Shown piece by piece: positions 10,230 through 17,547 of a stretch of 19,906 nucleotides of DNA. A model generated the notes under the pieces. It ran no database searches. It saw nothing but the letters and a program-made list of their open reading frames with translations, and was not told the origin of the DNA. The position numbers and the translations under genes were made by a program. Numbering within the stretch: position 1 is the stretch's first letter; each line of letters begins with the position of its first letter. Origin of the DNA: Saccoglossus kowalevskii. Taxonomy: Eukaryota; Hemichordata; Enteropneusta; Harrimaniidae. The DNA is taken from assembly GCF_000003605.2 (NCBI RefSeq), contig NW_003116447.1:715132-735037 (forward strand), read 5' to 3'.

Positions 10230-12780
10230 GACAATGGGGCCATGCGTGTACGTGAATGCTTGTAATTGAAATATATGCTTTCCTTGTGCCTCTAGAATCA
10301 TAACGCGAATACATTCAACGAAGTTTTCAGTATTCATTAAAATGAATATTTTGAGTATATTAATGTTACCGTACTGGTATTAACTACATGTGTTACAATC
10401 TTCTTACAGTGATATAGCTAATATGAATAAAACTCACATTATGGTAAGAATATTTATTTATCTTTTTGTAAATATGATTATATTATTGCAACGTTTTAGA
10501 CAATGTGGTACGCAGAGTGAGTAATGATATAACCGTAGAAGCCAGTAAAGTTGTCTTCACAATACCCAGTGCACAATACTACATCTGCCAAATTTATTTT
10601 TAACCTGAAGCGACTTTTCTGAATGATGTTCTTCGGATGTTTGTTTTCTTACTTTACGAATACGAGTATGGTCTTGTATCGATCGTCGTCATCGACAACT
10701 CGCAATTGCGAGCATTTGTAAAATGAGCGATAAATTGAAACACACTGTCACAATACGTGAAATGAAAAAAGTTACAATACGTGTGTGGTTGAAAATGTTT
10801 TGTTCACCAAATTATTGCTAATTCTATTTTGCAGATATCACCGGATGAGTTGCTAGCGTTGCAAACGAACACCCATCCCCATCATCATCACCATAGTAAT
10901 CAGTTGATAAAACGACTCAAGTTATACATTGCTTTAGGTGCACCTTCTGTTATATTAGCTGTATTTTTCATCTGTCTCTGTTTCTATCGAAACAAGGTAA
11001 TTAGTCATTATTTTCATTTGTTTTTCTGCGGCCAATCATGGGTGGTTCAAGCGCGGTAGTCGTCGCGCAGCGCGTGTTCGAATTTCATGTAAATAAACAA
11101 TGTGTTTCACACGCGTTGTATACGTCGCTATGAGTCCCGTATCGAACAGGACGCGGCGCGACGACTGCCGCGCTTTCAGTTCTAGGTTTTACAATTGTCG
11201 CAACGCGCCTTGTTCGATATCATGAACATATACAACTGAGTAAAAAGAACAATGCTTATTAAAAATGTTATTGTGCGATGTGACATCCATTGCAACAACA
11301 ATAAAACAGCATGTGCAGACTTAGCACATGTGGTGACCCCTGAGTGAATAAGTTACATTACCAATTTGAACTAAAACAAAAAAGTGGTCAGATTACAGTT
11401 TCCTAAGTACTAGTAGTTAGTTACAGTGCACATACAACGCAGGGTGTTGTTCTTCGCAGAATATTGCCATACTGCTTGTGTAAATCGTTTTGAAATGTTT
11501 GACGAACGCTGAATCTATAGTTCAAGTTTTACCATTAAAACTGACCATTGTTTATGCTCTGGTGACATTGCAACACTGTTGGCAGCGCGTGTCCGGTGTG
11601 CAACGTATACAACCGTGTATATAAATACACGAAATTCTTATAAATCGCGCCCTCTAGTGGCGGAACGCTTCTGTGACGTCAAAATGACGTATAAGGCTGA
11701 AAGGTTATTGTCCTGCTACTTTGGTCTGAACATCCAGTGTGTTTGTTGAGTTTCCGAAATCCGAGGATATGATCCGTACTTGAAGTTGATGTACTAGTAT
11801 AGAATATAACGTGAAAAACACTTTCTTTTGTTTTTTGTTTGTTTGTTCTCAGCATTCTTTAGATGCAGAGGAAAGCATAGATGCAGGCCAATCTAAATAT
11901 TGTGATTGCTTCTCCAAAATAATTTGTAAACTAAGTCAACGCAAGAACTTGTCTAGAATGAGAGAGGAAAAGTTACGAGAAAGATTGGAATTTAAGAAAT
12001 TACACGAAGAACTTGAACCTGTACGTACTTTATCTTATTATGCATTTTTTCTGTGACGTAATTTTGACGTAGATAGTAGACGTTGAATGGTGAAGGCGAA
12101 ATCGTTCATTATTGCCAAACGTCAAAAAACCCACATAATTGTCATTAGTGTATTCCAGTTCACAACAATATTGGCGTCTGAAACTGAACATTTTTCACTG
12201 CATGCAATCTGGTAGAAATTGGCATGGTAATGTTCACATTAATGGAACAGCAGAGACATTACCCCAGACGCTGGAGGTTGTAATGTTCCACTCGCCCGGT
12301 AGGATAATGCTACACAAACAACATTACAACCTCCATCGCCTGGGGTACAGAGACATATGAATAGGATTATAACATCTGCCTAGAATTTGTAATGGAGTCG
12401 TTTTCGTATGTATCAAAGCTCCAATAACTGAAAGTAATGAGAAATTACTAGCACCGCAGCTAGACGTTAGTGCAGTGGTGTATAGCGAGTCAAACACTTC
12501 GCAGATTCTCACTACTTATTGATTGTATAATTATCCATAAAAAAGTTTAACATAGTAGAAATCTGTAAATGTCCTTTTTTTCTTATAGGGTAAAAAAGTC
12601 AAGAATAAAAAGAAAGTTCGAATTGCCGAGGCAGAAGACAAATCAAATTCAGGTGACGATTTCCGCGTATCAATCAACAGACAGCGTAAAATGTCCATTG
12701 GAGCTTCTCAGTATAGCAGCAGTTCAGATGATAACAGTGACGACGAGATTGAACTATTTAATAAAGAAACAATAAAATAA
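3436..12780 (+). CDS. LRR-ectodomain type I transmembrane protein, 14 coding exons, 548 aa
   Basis: Coding exons: 3436-3617, 4273-4344, 4526-4597, 7006-7077, 7499-7585, 7892-7963, 8537-8608, 8953-9021, 9300-9433, 9863-10121, 10410-10443, 10835-10996, 11853-12020, 12589-12780. Together they give 1,647 nt in one open frame (548 codons plus stop), every junction GT-AG. Domains: signal peptide 1-19; LRRNT (Cys 21, 25, 27, 34; C-x3-C-x-C-x6-C); seven LRR exons, residues 61-233; LRRCT (Cys 242, 244, 269, 277); Cys-free basic stalk 278-375 with one NKT sequon at 370; His cluster 389-395; TM about 405-426; cytoplasmic tail 427-548 with near-membrane cysteines, a charged helix and a Ser/Asp-rich end. 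The start at 3436 has A at -3 and leads straight into the signal peptide; the in-frame ATG at 3343 has poor context and lies before an acceptor ending at 3427. The structure suggests a cell-surface adhesion or receptor protein; the ligand is unknown. No TIR, Ig, kinase or 7TM domain was seen, which argues against TLR, Trk and LGR families. An additional symmetric 72-nt exon could be hidden in the 2.4-kb intron 4598-7005. Confidence 0.88.
4025..4206. mobile_element. MITE, AGTGTAAAATGC ends (about 182 bp), in LRR intron 1
   Basis: AGTGTAAAATGCTTTATTTT at the left is mirrored by AAAATAAGGCATTTTACACT at the right. The left interior (TTTATTTTAGCT) matches the element at 15613-15749, so both belong to one family, distantly like the TACTGTAAAA elements at 8188 and 15338. 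Confidence 0.7.
4273..4344 (+). CDS. LRR gene coding exon 2: LRR 1
   Basis: 72 nt between TTTGCAG and GTAAGT, phase 2 at both ends. Reads IDFKENLIKELNIGEFTGLR and on to a split Leu codon, matching the extracellular 24-residue LRR pattern. Confidence 0.85.
4526..4597 (+). CDS. LRR gene coding exon 3: LRR 2
   Basis: 72 nt between TTTTGTAG and GTGAGT. Reads QLEHNHLKVLLQGYFSGLRE then LRSL; LxxN-L-F-L spacing is conserved. Confidence 0.85.
4629..4942. mobile_element. TTAA-flanked inverted-repeat element (about 314 bp)
   Basis: The left arm 4629-4664 contains AGTCATCGCACTGCGCATGT and is mirrored by 4905-4942 with a few mismatches. Both arms begin at TTAA. The interior is non-coding with an AT run (4882-4891). 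TTAA ends are the hallmark of piggyBac-type insertion, so a non-autonomous piggyBac-like element is plausible. Its right TTAA is shared with the next element. Confidence 0.6.
4939..5458. mobile_element. piggyBac-like MITE, TTAAGGTAGAAG ends (520 bp)
   Basis: The left end TTAAGGTAGAAGCCTAGTCA (4939-4961) is mirrored at 5436-5458 with one mismatch in 23 bp. TTAA at both extremities fits the invariable piggyBac target. No transposase fragment is visible inside, so it is non-autonomous. A truncated relative lies at 9048-9200. Confidence 0.75.
5519..5723. mobile_element. foldback MITE with 9-bp target duplication (205 bp)
   Basis: Long complementary arms start TAGACTGGCGCA and contain ATTAATTTGTTTT and GTAGTTTAAATAAAATAA; the centre has CGCGAAATG hairpins. 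GATGCGGGT occurs on both flanks (5510-5518 and 5724-5732). A 9-bp duplication with long terminal repeats is typical of Mutator-like elements; the superfamily call is inference. Confidence 0.78.
5884..6409. mobile_element. TATCCTCGGGGGCGG-ended MITE, copy 1, interrupted
   Basis: The terminal inverted repeat TATCCTCGGGGGCGG is exact at both ends. The body matches the element at 13245-13573 apart from a 201-bp insertion (5947-6147) and small indels. The terminal TA suggests a TA target (Tc1/mariner-like), not proven. The reading frames at 5926-6156 (minus) and 6121-6414 (plus) lie within repeat sequence and are not genes. Located in the 2.4-kb LRR intron. Confidence 0.8.
5947..6147. mobile_element. 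nested foldback element, CACAGGGAGCCC ends, 7-bp TSD
   Basis: The arms are almost complementary over their whole length (hairpin tip near 6043, including G10 and C11 runs). The ends read CACAGGGAGCCCAGGAAC and complement. ACTGTAC flanks both sides (5940-5946, 6148-6154), while the uninterrupted copy near 13300 has ACTGTAC once: a filled and empty site pair. A 7-8 bp duplication and CAGGG ends lean towards hAT-like. Confidence 0.85.
6410..7005. other. LRR intron 3 remainder, no gene
   Basis: Non-coding. The ORF at 6418-6624 has no recognisable domain or splice context. TTTATGATTAGGCTTTTATC near 6821 resembles the right end of the 4939-5458 element and may be a decayed end of that family. Confidence 0.4.
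7006..7077 (+). CDS. LRR gene coding exon 4: LRR 3
   Basis: 72 nt between TTCTTTCAG and GTAAGT after a 2,408-bp intron filled with transposable elements. Reads LVSHNAIRYIDEFVFNKLRK then LENV. Confidence 0.87.
7499..7585 (+). CDS. LRR gene coding exon 5: LRR 4 with 5-residue insertion
   Basis: 87 nt instead of 72, between CACGCAG and GTGAGT, phase unchanged. Reads DLSHNQLEHIPPGAFKTRLG then DGHSNIATL; the extra 15 nt lie around a small palindrome, GTGACGGTCAC, on the convex side of the repeat. Confidence 0.85.
7892..7963 (+). CDS. LRR gene coding exon 6: LRR 5
   Basis: 72 nt after a long T tract ending CTACAG; donor GTAAGT. Reads LDLSNNKLNILQDGVFDGLS then KLKRL, a near-consensus LRR. Confidence 0.9.
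8188..8403. mobile_element. MITE, TACTGTAAAATGAC ends, copy A (about 216 bp)
   Basis: Begins TACTGTAAAATGACTAATTT then TCACTGGGTTT and ends AAACCCAGTGAATAATT... TTTTACAATA. It is closely similar end to end to 15338-15548 (shared CCATTTCAGGCATATTC and TCCAGTCAGCGAAAT). It lies in the intron between LRR exons 6 and 7. Confidence 0.82.
8537..8608 (+). CDS. LRR gene coding exon 7: LRR 6
   Basis: 72 nt between TTTTCCCAG and GTAAGT. Reads YLDYNIIESIDENTFLPLED then LQLL. Confidence 0.88.
8953..9021 (+). CDS. LRR gene coding exon 8: LRR 7 (69 nt)
   Basis: 69 nt, one codon shorter than its siblings, between TTTTCAG and GTAAGT. Reads SLTHTNLKPNMAIFPLPKTL then QK; a degenerate last repeat that packs against the LRRCT is usual. 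Confidence 0.82.
9048..9200. mobile_element. truncated copy of the TTAAGGTAGAAG element
   Basis: AAAGGTAGAAGTCTACTAAT followed by AATATAAGAATATTAAC and AAGTTGGGGGAGG matches, with divergence, the reverse complement of the right end of 4939-5458. The other end is missing. The right limit is approximate. It sits 26 bp after the exon 8 donor. The minus ORF at 9029-9325 is a by-product. Confidence 0.55.
9300..9433 (+). CDS. LRR gene coding exon 9: LRRCT cap
   Basis: 134 nt between TTCGCTGCAG and GTAAGA. Begins YLAGNVFPCTCEWLHLKF, the standard N-x-F-x-C-x-C-x-W-L opening of an LRRCT, with further Cys at 269 and 277. The exon changes intron phase from 2 to 1, ending the modular LRR block. Confidence 0.87.
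9863..10121 (+). CDS. LRR gene coding exon 10: unrecognised ectodomain stalk
   Basis: 259 nt between TTTATTGCAG and AG|GTAAAT. Encodes residues 278-363 with no cysteine. Its second half is strongly basic (11 Lys/Arg between R328 and H358). I recognise no domain family. Its open frame also reads back into the intron (from 9672), which is not coding. Confidence 0.82.
10195..10226. repeat. (AC)16 microsatellite
   Basis: Uninterrupted AC dinucleotide run in the intron between LRR coding exons 10 and 11; a likely polymorphic marker. Confidence 0.97.
10410..10443 (+). CDS. LRR gene coding exon 11: 34-nt microexon
   Basis: Encodes SDIANMNKTHIM between TTCTTACAG and ATG|GTAAGA. It converts the phase-2 end of exon 10 to phase 0 and carries the only N-glycosylation sequon (NKT). 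Phase continuity across both sides supports it. Confidence 0.72.
10835..10996 (+). CDS. LRR gene coding exon 12: His cluster and transmembrane helix
   Basis: 162 nt, phase 0, between TATTTTGCAG and AAG|GTAATT. Encodes THPHHHHHS followed by LIKRLK and a 22-residue hydrophobic helix (LYIALGAPSVILAVFFICLC FY), then RNK as the stop-transfer charge. Basic residues also precede the helix; orientation is set by the N-terminal signal peptide. Confidence 0.87.
11050..11174. repeat. GC-rich inverted repeat (about 33-bp arms)
   Basis: AGCGCGGTAGTCGTCGCGC at 11050 onward is mirrored by GCGCGACGACTGCCGCGCT ending at 11174, with further pairing through GTTCGAA/TCGAAC. The whole is about 125 bp, CpG-rich against AT-rich intron. 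Probably a small foldback element; no target duplication was identified. The GGTTCAAGC here is not a tRNA B box: no acceptor stem or A box accompanies it. Confidence 0.65.
11175..11852. other. LRR intron 12 remainder, no gene
   Basis: Non-coding. Contains TGACGTCAAAATGACGT near 11671 (two CRE-like half sites), whose significance inside an intron is unclear. Confidence 0.4.
11853..12020 (+). CDS. LRR gene coding exon 13: proximal cytoplasmic tail
   Basis: 168 nt, phase 0, between TTTGTTCTCAG and CCT|GTACGT. Encodes an acidic start, then KYCDCFSKIICK (three cysteines close to the membrane, possible lipidation) and a highly charged helix about 464-484 that could form a coiled coil. Read-through of the donor would add VRTLSYYAFFL and stop. 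Confidence 0.83.
12251..12354. repeat. short inverted repeat in the last intron
   Basis: CCCCAGACGCTGGAGGTTGT (from 12262) is mirrored by ACAACCTCCATCGCCTGGGG (to 12345), with outer CAGAGAC/complement. The overlapping ORFs at 12139-12360 (plus) and 12324-12512 (minus) read through it and are not genes. Confidence 0.65.
12589..12780 (+). CDS. LRR gene coding exon 14: distal tail and stop
   Basis: 192 nt after TTTTTTTCTTATAG, phase 0, ending TAA at 12778. Encodes a lysine-rich segment (487-496), RQRKMSIGAS (a PKA-type R-K-x-S521) and SSSSDDNSDDEIE (CK2-type acidic serines 528-535). Low-complexity, probably disordered. Confidence 0.85.
   Translation, partial: GKKVKNKKKVRIAEAEDKSNSGDDFRVSINRQRKMSIGASQYSSSSDDNSDDEIELFNKETIK
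12771..12776 (+). terminator. AATAAA poly(A) signal overlapping the last codons
   Basis: AATAAA spans the end of the ACA-ATA-AAA-TAA codon run. A GT/T-rich stretch (GCGTTGTGTTTTTTCC, about 12803-12818) lies just downstream, where a cleavage element is expected. If used, the 3'UTR is only about 10-25 nt. A later AATAAA at about 13595 is an alternative. Confidence 0.55.
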
Positions 12781-13244
12781 TGGTCTTTTATAATATTTCA
12801 TTGCGTTGTGTTTTTTCCTCAAAATAGACTAAACACTTAATTGGAGTTGTATTAGCTATAACTATAACAATAGTACTAACTTTTTGCTGGTTTTGCGGGC
12901 AACAACTCTCGACAAGTCTGTTTAATTAGGCTAGTGAAGACAACAGATGCCTTTACCTATATCCCAAATAAGGTGTCGGTTTCTTTAACTCCCTGCCTAA
13001 TCCCAGCTGGCTTCGATACATCTATTATACATCATGGAAGAAAATGTAATTTCTGTTACTGCATTTGCTATAAAAGAAATGCAACTCAAATATAAATGCA
13101 TATATTATCTTTTTGTTTTATTTTCAATAATTTTATAAAACTTTACTGACCTTGGACCTAAAAAGAAATGTGACATCTTTTTTTTACGGTAGAAACAAAG
13201 CATATTCTATTCTATATGCTGCAATCCCACAAAGTAAGTTGTTC
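12781..13244. other. intergenic or 3' flank, no gene
   Basis: Downstream of the LRR stop. AT-rich, with no ORF or repeat element recognised apart from the downstream poly(A) element region near 12803. Confidence 0.5.
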
Positions 13245-13573
13245 TATCCTCGGGGGCGGAGCTACGTCACGGACGTTCTACGTTGCTAAGACACGCACCA
13301 CTGTACCACGTATTTCTATGGGCTTTGTGCTCGCTGCTGTGGAACGCCGGTGGAGCCGGTGAAAACTCGAGAAAACAACACAAACTCAACTTTGAAGTAA
13401 TCCTGAGAAACCAAATTCATATATGTTACACACGTAGGGCTAATCTTGTTACACTGTTCAGGGGACTCTCAACAACCATCGCAAAGTACCGTTTTCTGTG
13501 AGTTTTTGGTCTTTGTTTTCACCGCGAAGGTTGCCAGGCGGTAGAAAATGCCCGGATGTCCGCCCCGAGGATA
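13245..13573. mobile_element. TATCCTCGGGGGCGG-ended MITE, copy 2, uninterrupted (329 bp)
   Basis: Terminal inverted repeats TATCCTCGGGGGCGG at the left and CCGCCCCGAGGATA at the right (one base lost). The body matches copy 1 (5884-6409) without the 201-bp insertion, showing the pre-insertion state. The ORF at 13283-13501 corresponds to one in copy 1, but differences between the copies are mostly amino-acid changing, so it is not under coding selection. Confidence 0.82.
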
Positions 13574-14356
13574 TCTTTGAATATATTATGGCACAATAAA
13601 AAAATATGACAAAGTCACGTGCCTCTAAAGTAGTGTGACAGCATGTTCCCAGCAGATAAATCTTGGTCGTATATTCTGGATTCTTCAAGTTGGAATGAGC
13701 GTGTAAAAAAATGGTTAGACCAGATATGGTTAATAATTGCTCTAGTGTCTTTGCGACTCGGGACATTTTGCCAACAAGCGACACTGTCTTGGGAATGAAT
13801 TGGGAAACAAAAATGAACCAGCACAGCAGGCTAGCTGTATAAGTTTGATTGACGTCATTTGTATGCATTTTAAATTGTACGAAATATTCAAACATCACTT
13901 TAAAACGTTATTTACATTGGACACGTTTTTGAAACCATTTAACATAAATAAATCAACAATTATTTGGTCTCTGAAACGTCTGGTGCGAACAATTCAAATA
14001 GGTTTGGTGAAGGTGCTAGCGCCACCACAGTTAGCTCAAGTGTTTATTATCACCCGACTCATTTACGACTATCCTGAATTTTGATCGCGAAATAACACTT
14101 TTATAAAAAGTGTATATTGTTTTTGTTCTATTATTTTTCTCCTGTTAATTTTTTTGGGGATTCGGCTGTAAATCCAAAACAGAAAGACAGAAAGTAGTGT
14201 ATTGGCAGAATTTGTTTGAACAAGTGCTTGGACAGTATACTAGTACTGGGTATACAAGATTTCTCACATATCTCTGGGTTGATTACATCTTTTTTTAATG
14301 AAAATCCACATTTATGTGTTTACATAAGATCATACAGGTCTGTATTTGTGATTATT
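13574..14356. other. no supported gene
   Basis: Open frames exist on both strands (13458-13898 minus, 13800-14084 plus) but overlap each other, match no family I know and lack convincing splice or start context. The minus one runs into the MITE. Treated as non-coding. Confidence 0.45.
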
Positions 14357-14532
14357 CAGGGGCTGATACAGGATTTTTTCATGGGGTGGGGGTGGGGGGT
14401 CCAAAGTTTAAAATTGCCAGACTAAGTTAATGATTTTTTTATATTATACAAAAACAAATTGAATACATTTTCAATGGGGGTCCGGGGGGGGGGGGGGTCC
14501 GGATCCCAAGAACCCCTCTAGATCCGCCACTG
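14357..14532. mobile_element. hAT-like MITE, CAGTGGCGGATCTAG end (176 bp)
   Basis: The right end reads CTAGATCCGCCACTG and the left end CAGGGGCTGATACAG; they pair as CAGnGGCnGATnnAG. The inner flanks are G-rich (GGGGTGGGGGTGGGG; GGGG runs then GGTCCGGATCC). Imperfect 8-bp flanks (TGATTATT and TTATTACA, 5 of 8) may be an eroded target duplication. CAG...CTG ends and an 8-bp duplication fit hAT. Confidence 0.65.
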
Positions 14533-15337
14533 TTATTACAAGAGCTTTAAAACAAATAAAAGTTATTGGGTTAGGGGTAATATCTAGCCATAAACGAGTC
14601 CCCCCCCTCACCTACAATATAAGTACAAACACCAATAAACCAATTTGTGAAATCTACATACATGTGAACAGTCAATCACCAAGACAACAGATCTTGCTTG
14701 TATAATGAAGCTATTTTATTTGCAGTTACCATGGACACAACTTCAACTTTACAAAGCTAGCATGACACACGCGTATACAGAAGTGTGGAAATTAAACATA
14801 GCCACAGAAACCTCTATTCATAATATGACATCCGTAATGACACAGTTTAACCATATACAGAAGATATTGTCCATCATATAACTTACATGTCCATAAAAAT
14901 ATCATAATATTGATAAAAATATATATTTAATAATTATATATGATATGTCAATTTTACGCATAATGGGAAGTTTTAGGCTTAACATCGAAGGCTTAAGCTG
15001 CGGGTAAATGTCCAGTCTTATCCACATCTTGACCATAAGACGTTCACCTTTAGTGACAATACGATTTACTGCACATGGAGGGACCTAATTATCCTATATA
15101 GATACCAATTGACTGCTTAGACAATCGACTATTGTTATCTTGCTCAGCGTAAAATTATGAAGTGACATTTATCTTAAAATTACACATCACTGTACAATAA
15201 ACATAATACAAAACCATAACTACAACGATTATTTTCAACATTTAAATTGTCAAGACAATAAATTATATATTAAAGAATTATGAAATAAAGCTATCACAGA
15301 TGAACTAATTGGTGTAAATTTCAGAAATGCAACAAGA
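14533..15337. other. AT-rich non-coding; possible distal 3'UTR of minus-strand gene
   Basis: No ORF. On the minus strand an AATAAA (14720-14715) is followed by a GT-rich stretch near 14690-14670, a possible distal poly(A) site for the gene ending at 17548. AT runs at 14895-14945. Confidence 0.3.
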
Positions 15338-15548
15338 TACTGTGAAATGACTAATTTTCACTGGGTTTAAATTTCACTGATTACCATTTCAGGCATATTC
15401 AGTGGGTTTTAAATTCACGGTTTCGTCATTAAGATAATGTGTTCTATGCTAAATTTTACATATTCACTGTGTTTTAATTTAGCGCATTTTTCCAGTCAGC
15501 GAAATATGCTAAATTAAAACCCAGTGAATAATTACCCCCTTTACAGTA
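15338..15548. mobile_element. MITE, TACTGTGAAATGAC ends, copy B (211 bp)
   Basis: Same family as 8188-8403: TACTG, ACTAATTTTCACTGGGTTTA at the left and AAACCCAGTGAATAATT... TTTACAGTA at the right. Small indels and scattered substitutions separate the copies. Confidence 0.82.
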
Positions 15549-15612
15549 CGTATAATATTTTGTAGCAGTCTGTTAATAAATATGTTCCAGAACTTTGACT
15601 GCACCTAGCCAC

Positions 15613-15749
15613 TACTGTGAAGTACTTTATTTTAGCTGGAATAAATTCGGGATGTTTTGTATGAAATTTATTTTCACTGATTTGCGATAATAAAATAACA
15701 GCAAAAATAACAGTGAAAAAGTGAAAATAAAGTATGCTTGTTCAGAGTA
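15613..15749. mobile_element. MITE related to 4025-4206 (about 137 bp)
   Basis: TACTGTGAAGTACTTTATTT then TAGCTGGAAT resembles the left end of 4025-4206. The right side (GTGAAAATAAAGTATGC ... GAGTA) is the approximate complement of the left end with a short insertion. Boundaries are approximate. Confidence 0.5.
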
Positions 15750-17547
15750 CGAGTAAAATGGTCACATGCAATGAAAGCTCTGGGGTAGCCAAGTTAGGAT
15801 AGAATGGCTTTTCCAAACTTTAACGGTAAATTCAATTTGAAGAGTTTTAATAAGAAACTGCTATTCTATTCTTACATATTCTTATATGTATATACATTGG
15901 GTTGAAATGGGTATACATAGTGTATTATCAATTCATTGGACGGGGGGAAAAATGAAGTTTTAGTTAGATTTTAGCAAGTCTGTATTTATACTGTATTACT
16001 CTTAATTCAAACACCAATTTTCGTATATCAAAAAATTTTATTTACTTTTCTAGAAACTTCAAGATTTTATAATTCCCTGTCATAAGGATCTTCGCACTGC
16101 TACAATATTTCATGATTTTCTAAGTCTGAATACGTGTTATTCTTATATTTGTTCTATCCCTCACAGCCGATTCAAATTGGCAATTTGTAAGTTCAAAGAC
16201 TGCATTTTAAACTGGTCATGGTGCATAAGATGAATGTACCATTTGTGCCATGTCAGATTTTTGATATTGAAATGGGCGCACTATCCCCATCGCATAGTCA
16301 TGGTTAATCTATACATATATCAAAATATTAACAGAAAAATTGATTATGCCACACTGGTTCAATAGATAAATACTGCCCCCTAAATACTGCCCCCAATGGT
16401 CATTTTGCAAAGGAACAAATACCGGTACATCAAATTTAAATTACTGATGAATTTTATTTAATTAAACAAATAAATTTATAATAAATAACAAATATTTGTT
16501 AATGTTATTATAATTATCTTGGCAGTTTATAACCTGGCAACTCACCATAAGATTTGTACACTAATTTTCGAGACCACTAAATTCCATCATTCCAAAACTT
16601 TATTTTTTAAAGGCAGCATTCACAACTACAGGAGCGAGCAATTAATTTTAATCAACAGGGCTGTATTAGATTTGTCCTGTCCTGTAGATAACCATTAGAA
16701 TGAACAGCACAGTCCAAGTGTAACATAATATTTAGCTAGCTTTGAGTCAGAGCTTGCTTTTAAAACCACCATATAAATAAATTGTGCAGTGTAATTCACC
16801 TAAATATGCTCCATATTAGTAACATAGGGTAAATATTACAACAAATAATTTAAATTATTGACGACGATAATACTAACTTTACGAATTTTAATTTGTTATG
16901 AAAAGACAAATCCAGCTATTAGGAGTATGCTTAGATGTTGAGTCAAACTTGGACTGTTTTGTAATCACATTGTCAGTGTTTTACGCATTTTCTAATCGTC
17001 TTTCAACTTTCATATATATCCTAATTTCCATTTACCCCATATTTAATCTTGGGAGTGAAATACTGTAACGCATTTTATCTTTGTTGCAAGTAATTTTCAA
17101 GTTTTGAAAATTAAATTACATTAAATAATGAAGACAAAATATACTTCATTGCTATAAAAATTCACAATTTTCACCGACTCATGAAATTTGCAAAGAATTT
17201 GTCTCTCGCCAAATCAATATAGTACATACAACAACAATTCCATGTTCGAAAAAATAATCAAAAACAGTCTGTAGATGAAAATAAATACCATCAACAAAAC
17301 AATGTATCTGTGGTATAAAGGTGGTTGACATTGCAATAAAGAATTTACCATATGGGTTTCTTTGTATGCAAAACAACACAAATGACTGCTGGTGAAAATA
17401 CACAAGATTCGGAACCTTTTCAAATGTACACATCTGCAATGAGCACGGCCCTTTAATAATAATATTTAAAAATGTATTTCAGAACCTAAAAAAAAAAAAT
17501 TGATAATAATACCATTTGAGGTACCAGTACTATTATATTCAGTCAGT
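15750..17547 (-). other. non-coding; probable 3'UTR of minus-strand gene in part
   Basis: Lies directly after the minus-strand stop at 17548. No intron-exon structure or domain was seen. The nested minus frames at 17179-17439 are not recognisable proteins. Contains a short direct duplication AAATACTGCCCCC near 16367-16393. Confidence 0.35.
16599..16604 (-). terminator. candidate AATAAA for the minus-strand gene
   Basis: TTTATT on the plus strand reads AATAAA on the minus strand, about 950 nt after the stop at 17548, with TTTAGTGGTCTCG downstream as a modest GT-rich element. One of several candidates; 14720-14715 is another. Confidence 0.25.

Noticed and set aside
11040-11085. tRNA-like GGTTCAAGC motif
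   Set aside because: No acceptor stem, D-arm or A box at the right distance; the sequence is an arm of an inverted repeat.
13458-13898. 146-codon minus-strand ORF
   Set aside because: Runs into the MITE at 13245-13573, overlaps an unrelated plus-strand frame, and shows no domain or splice signal.
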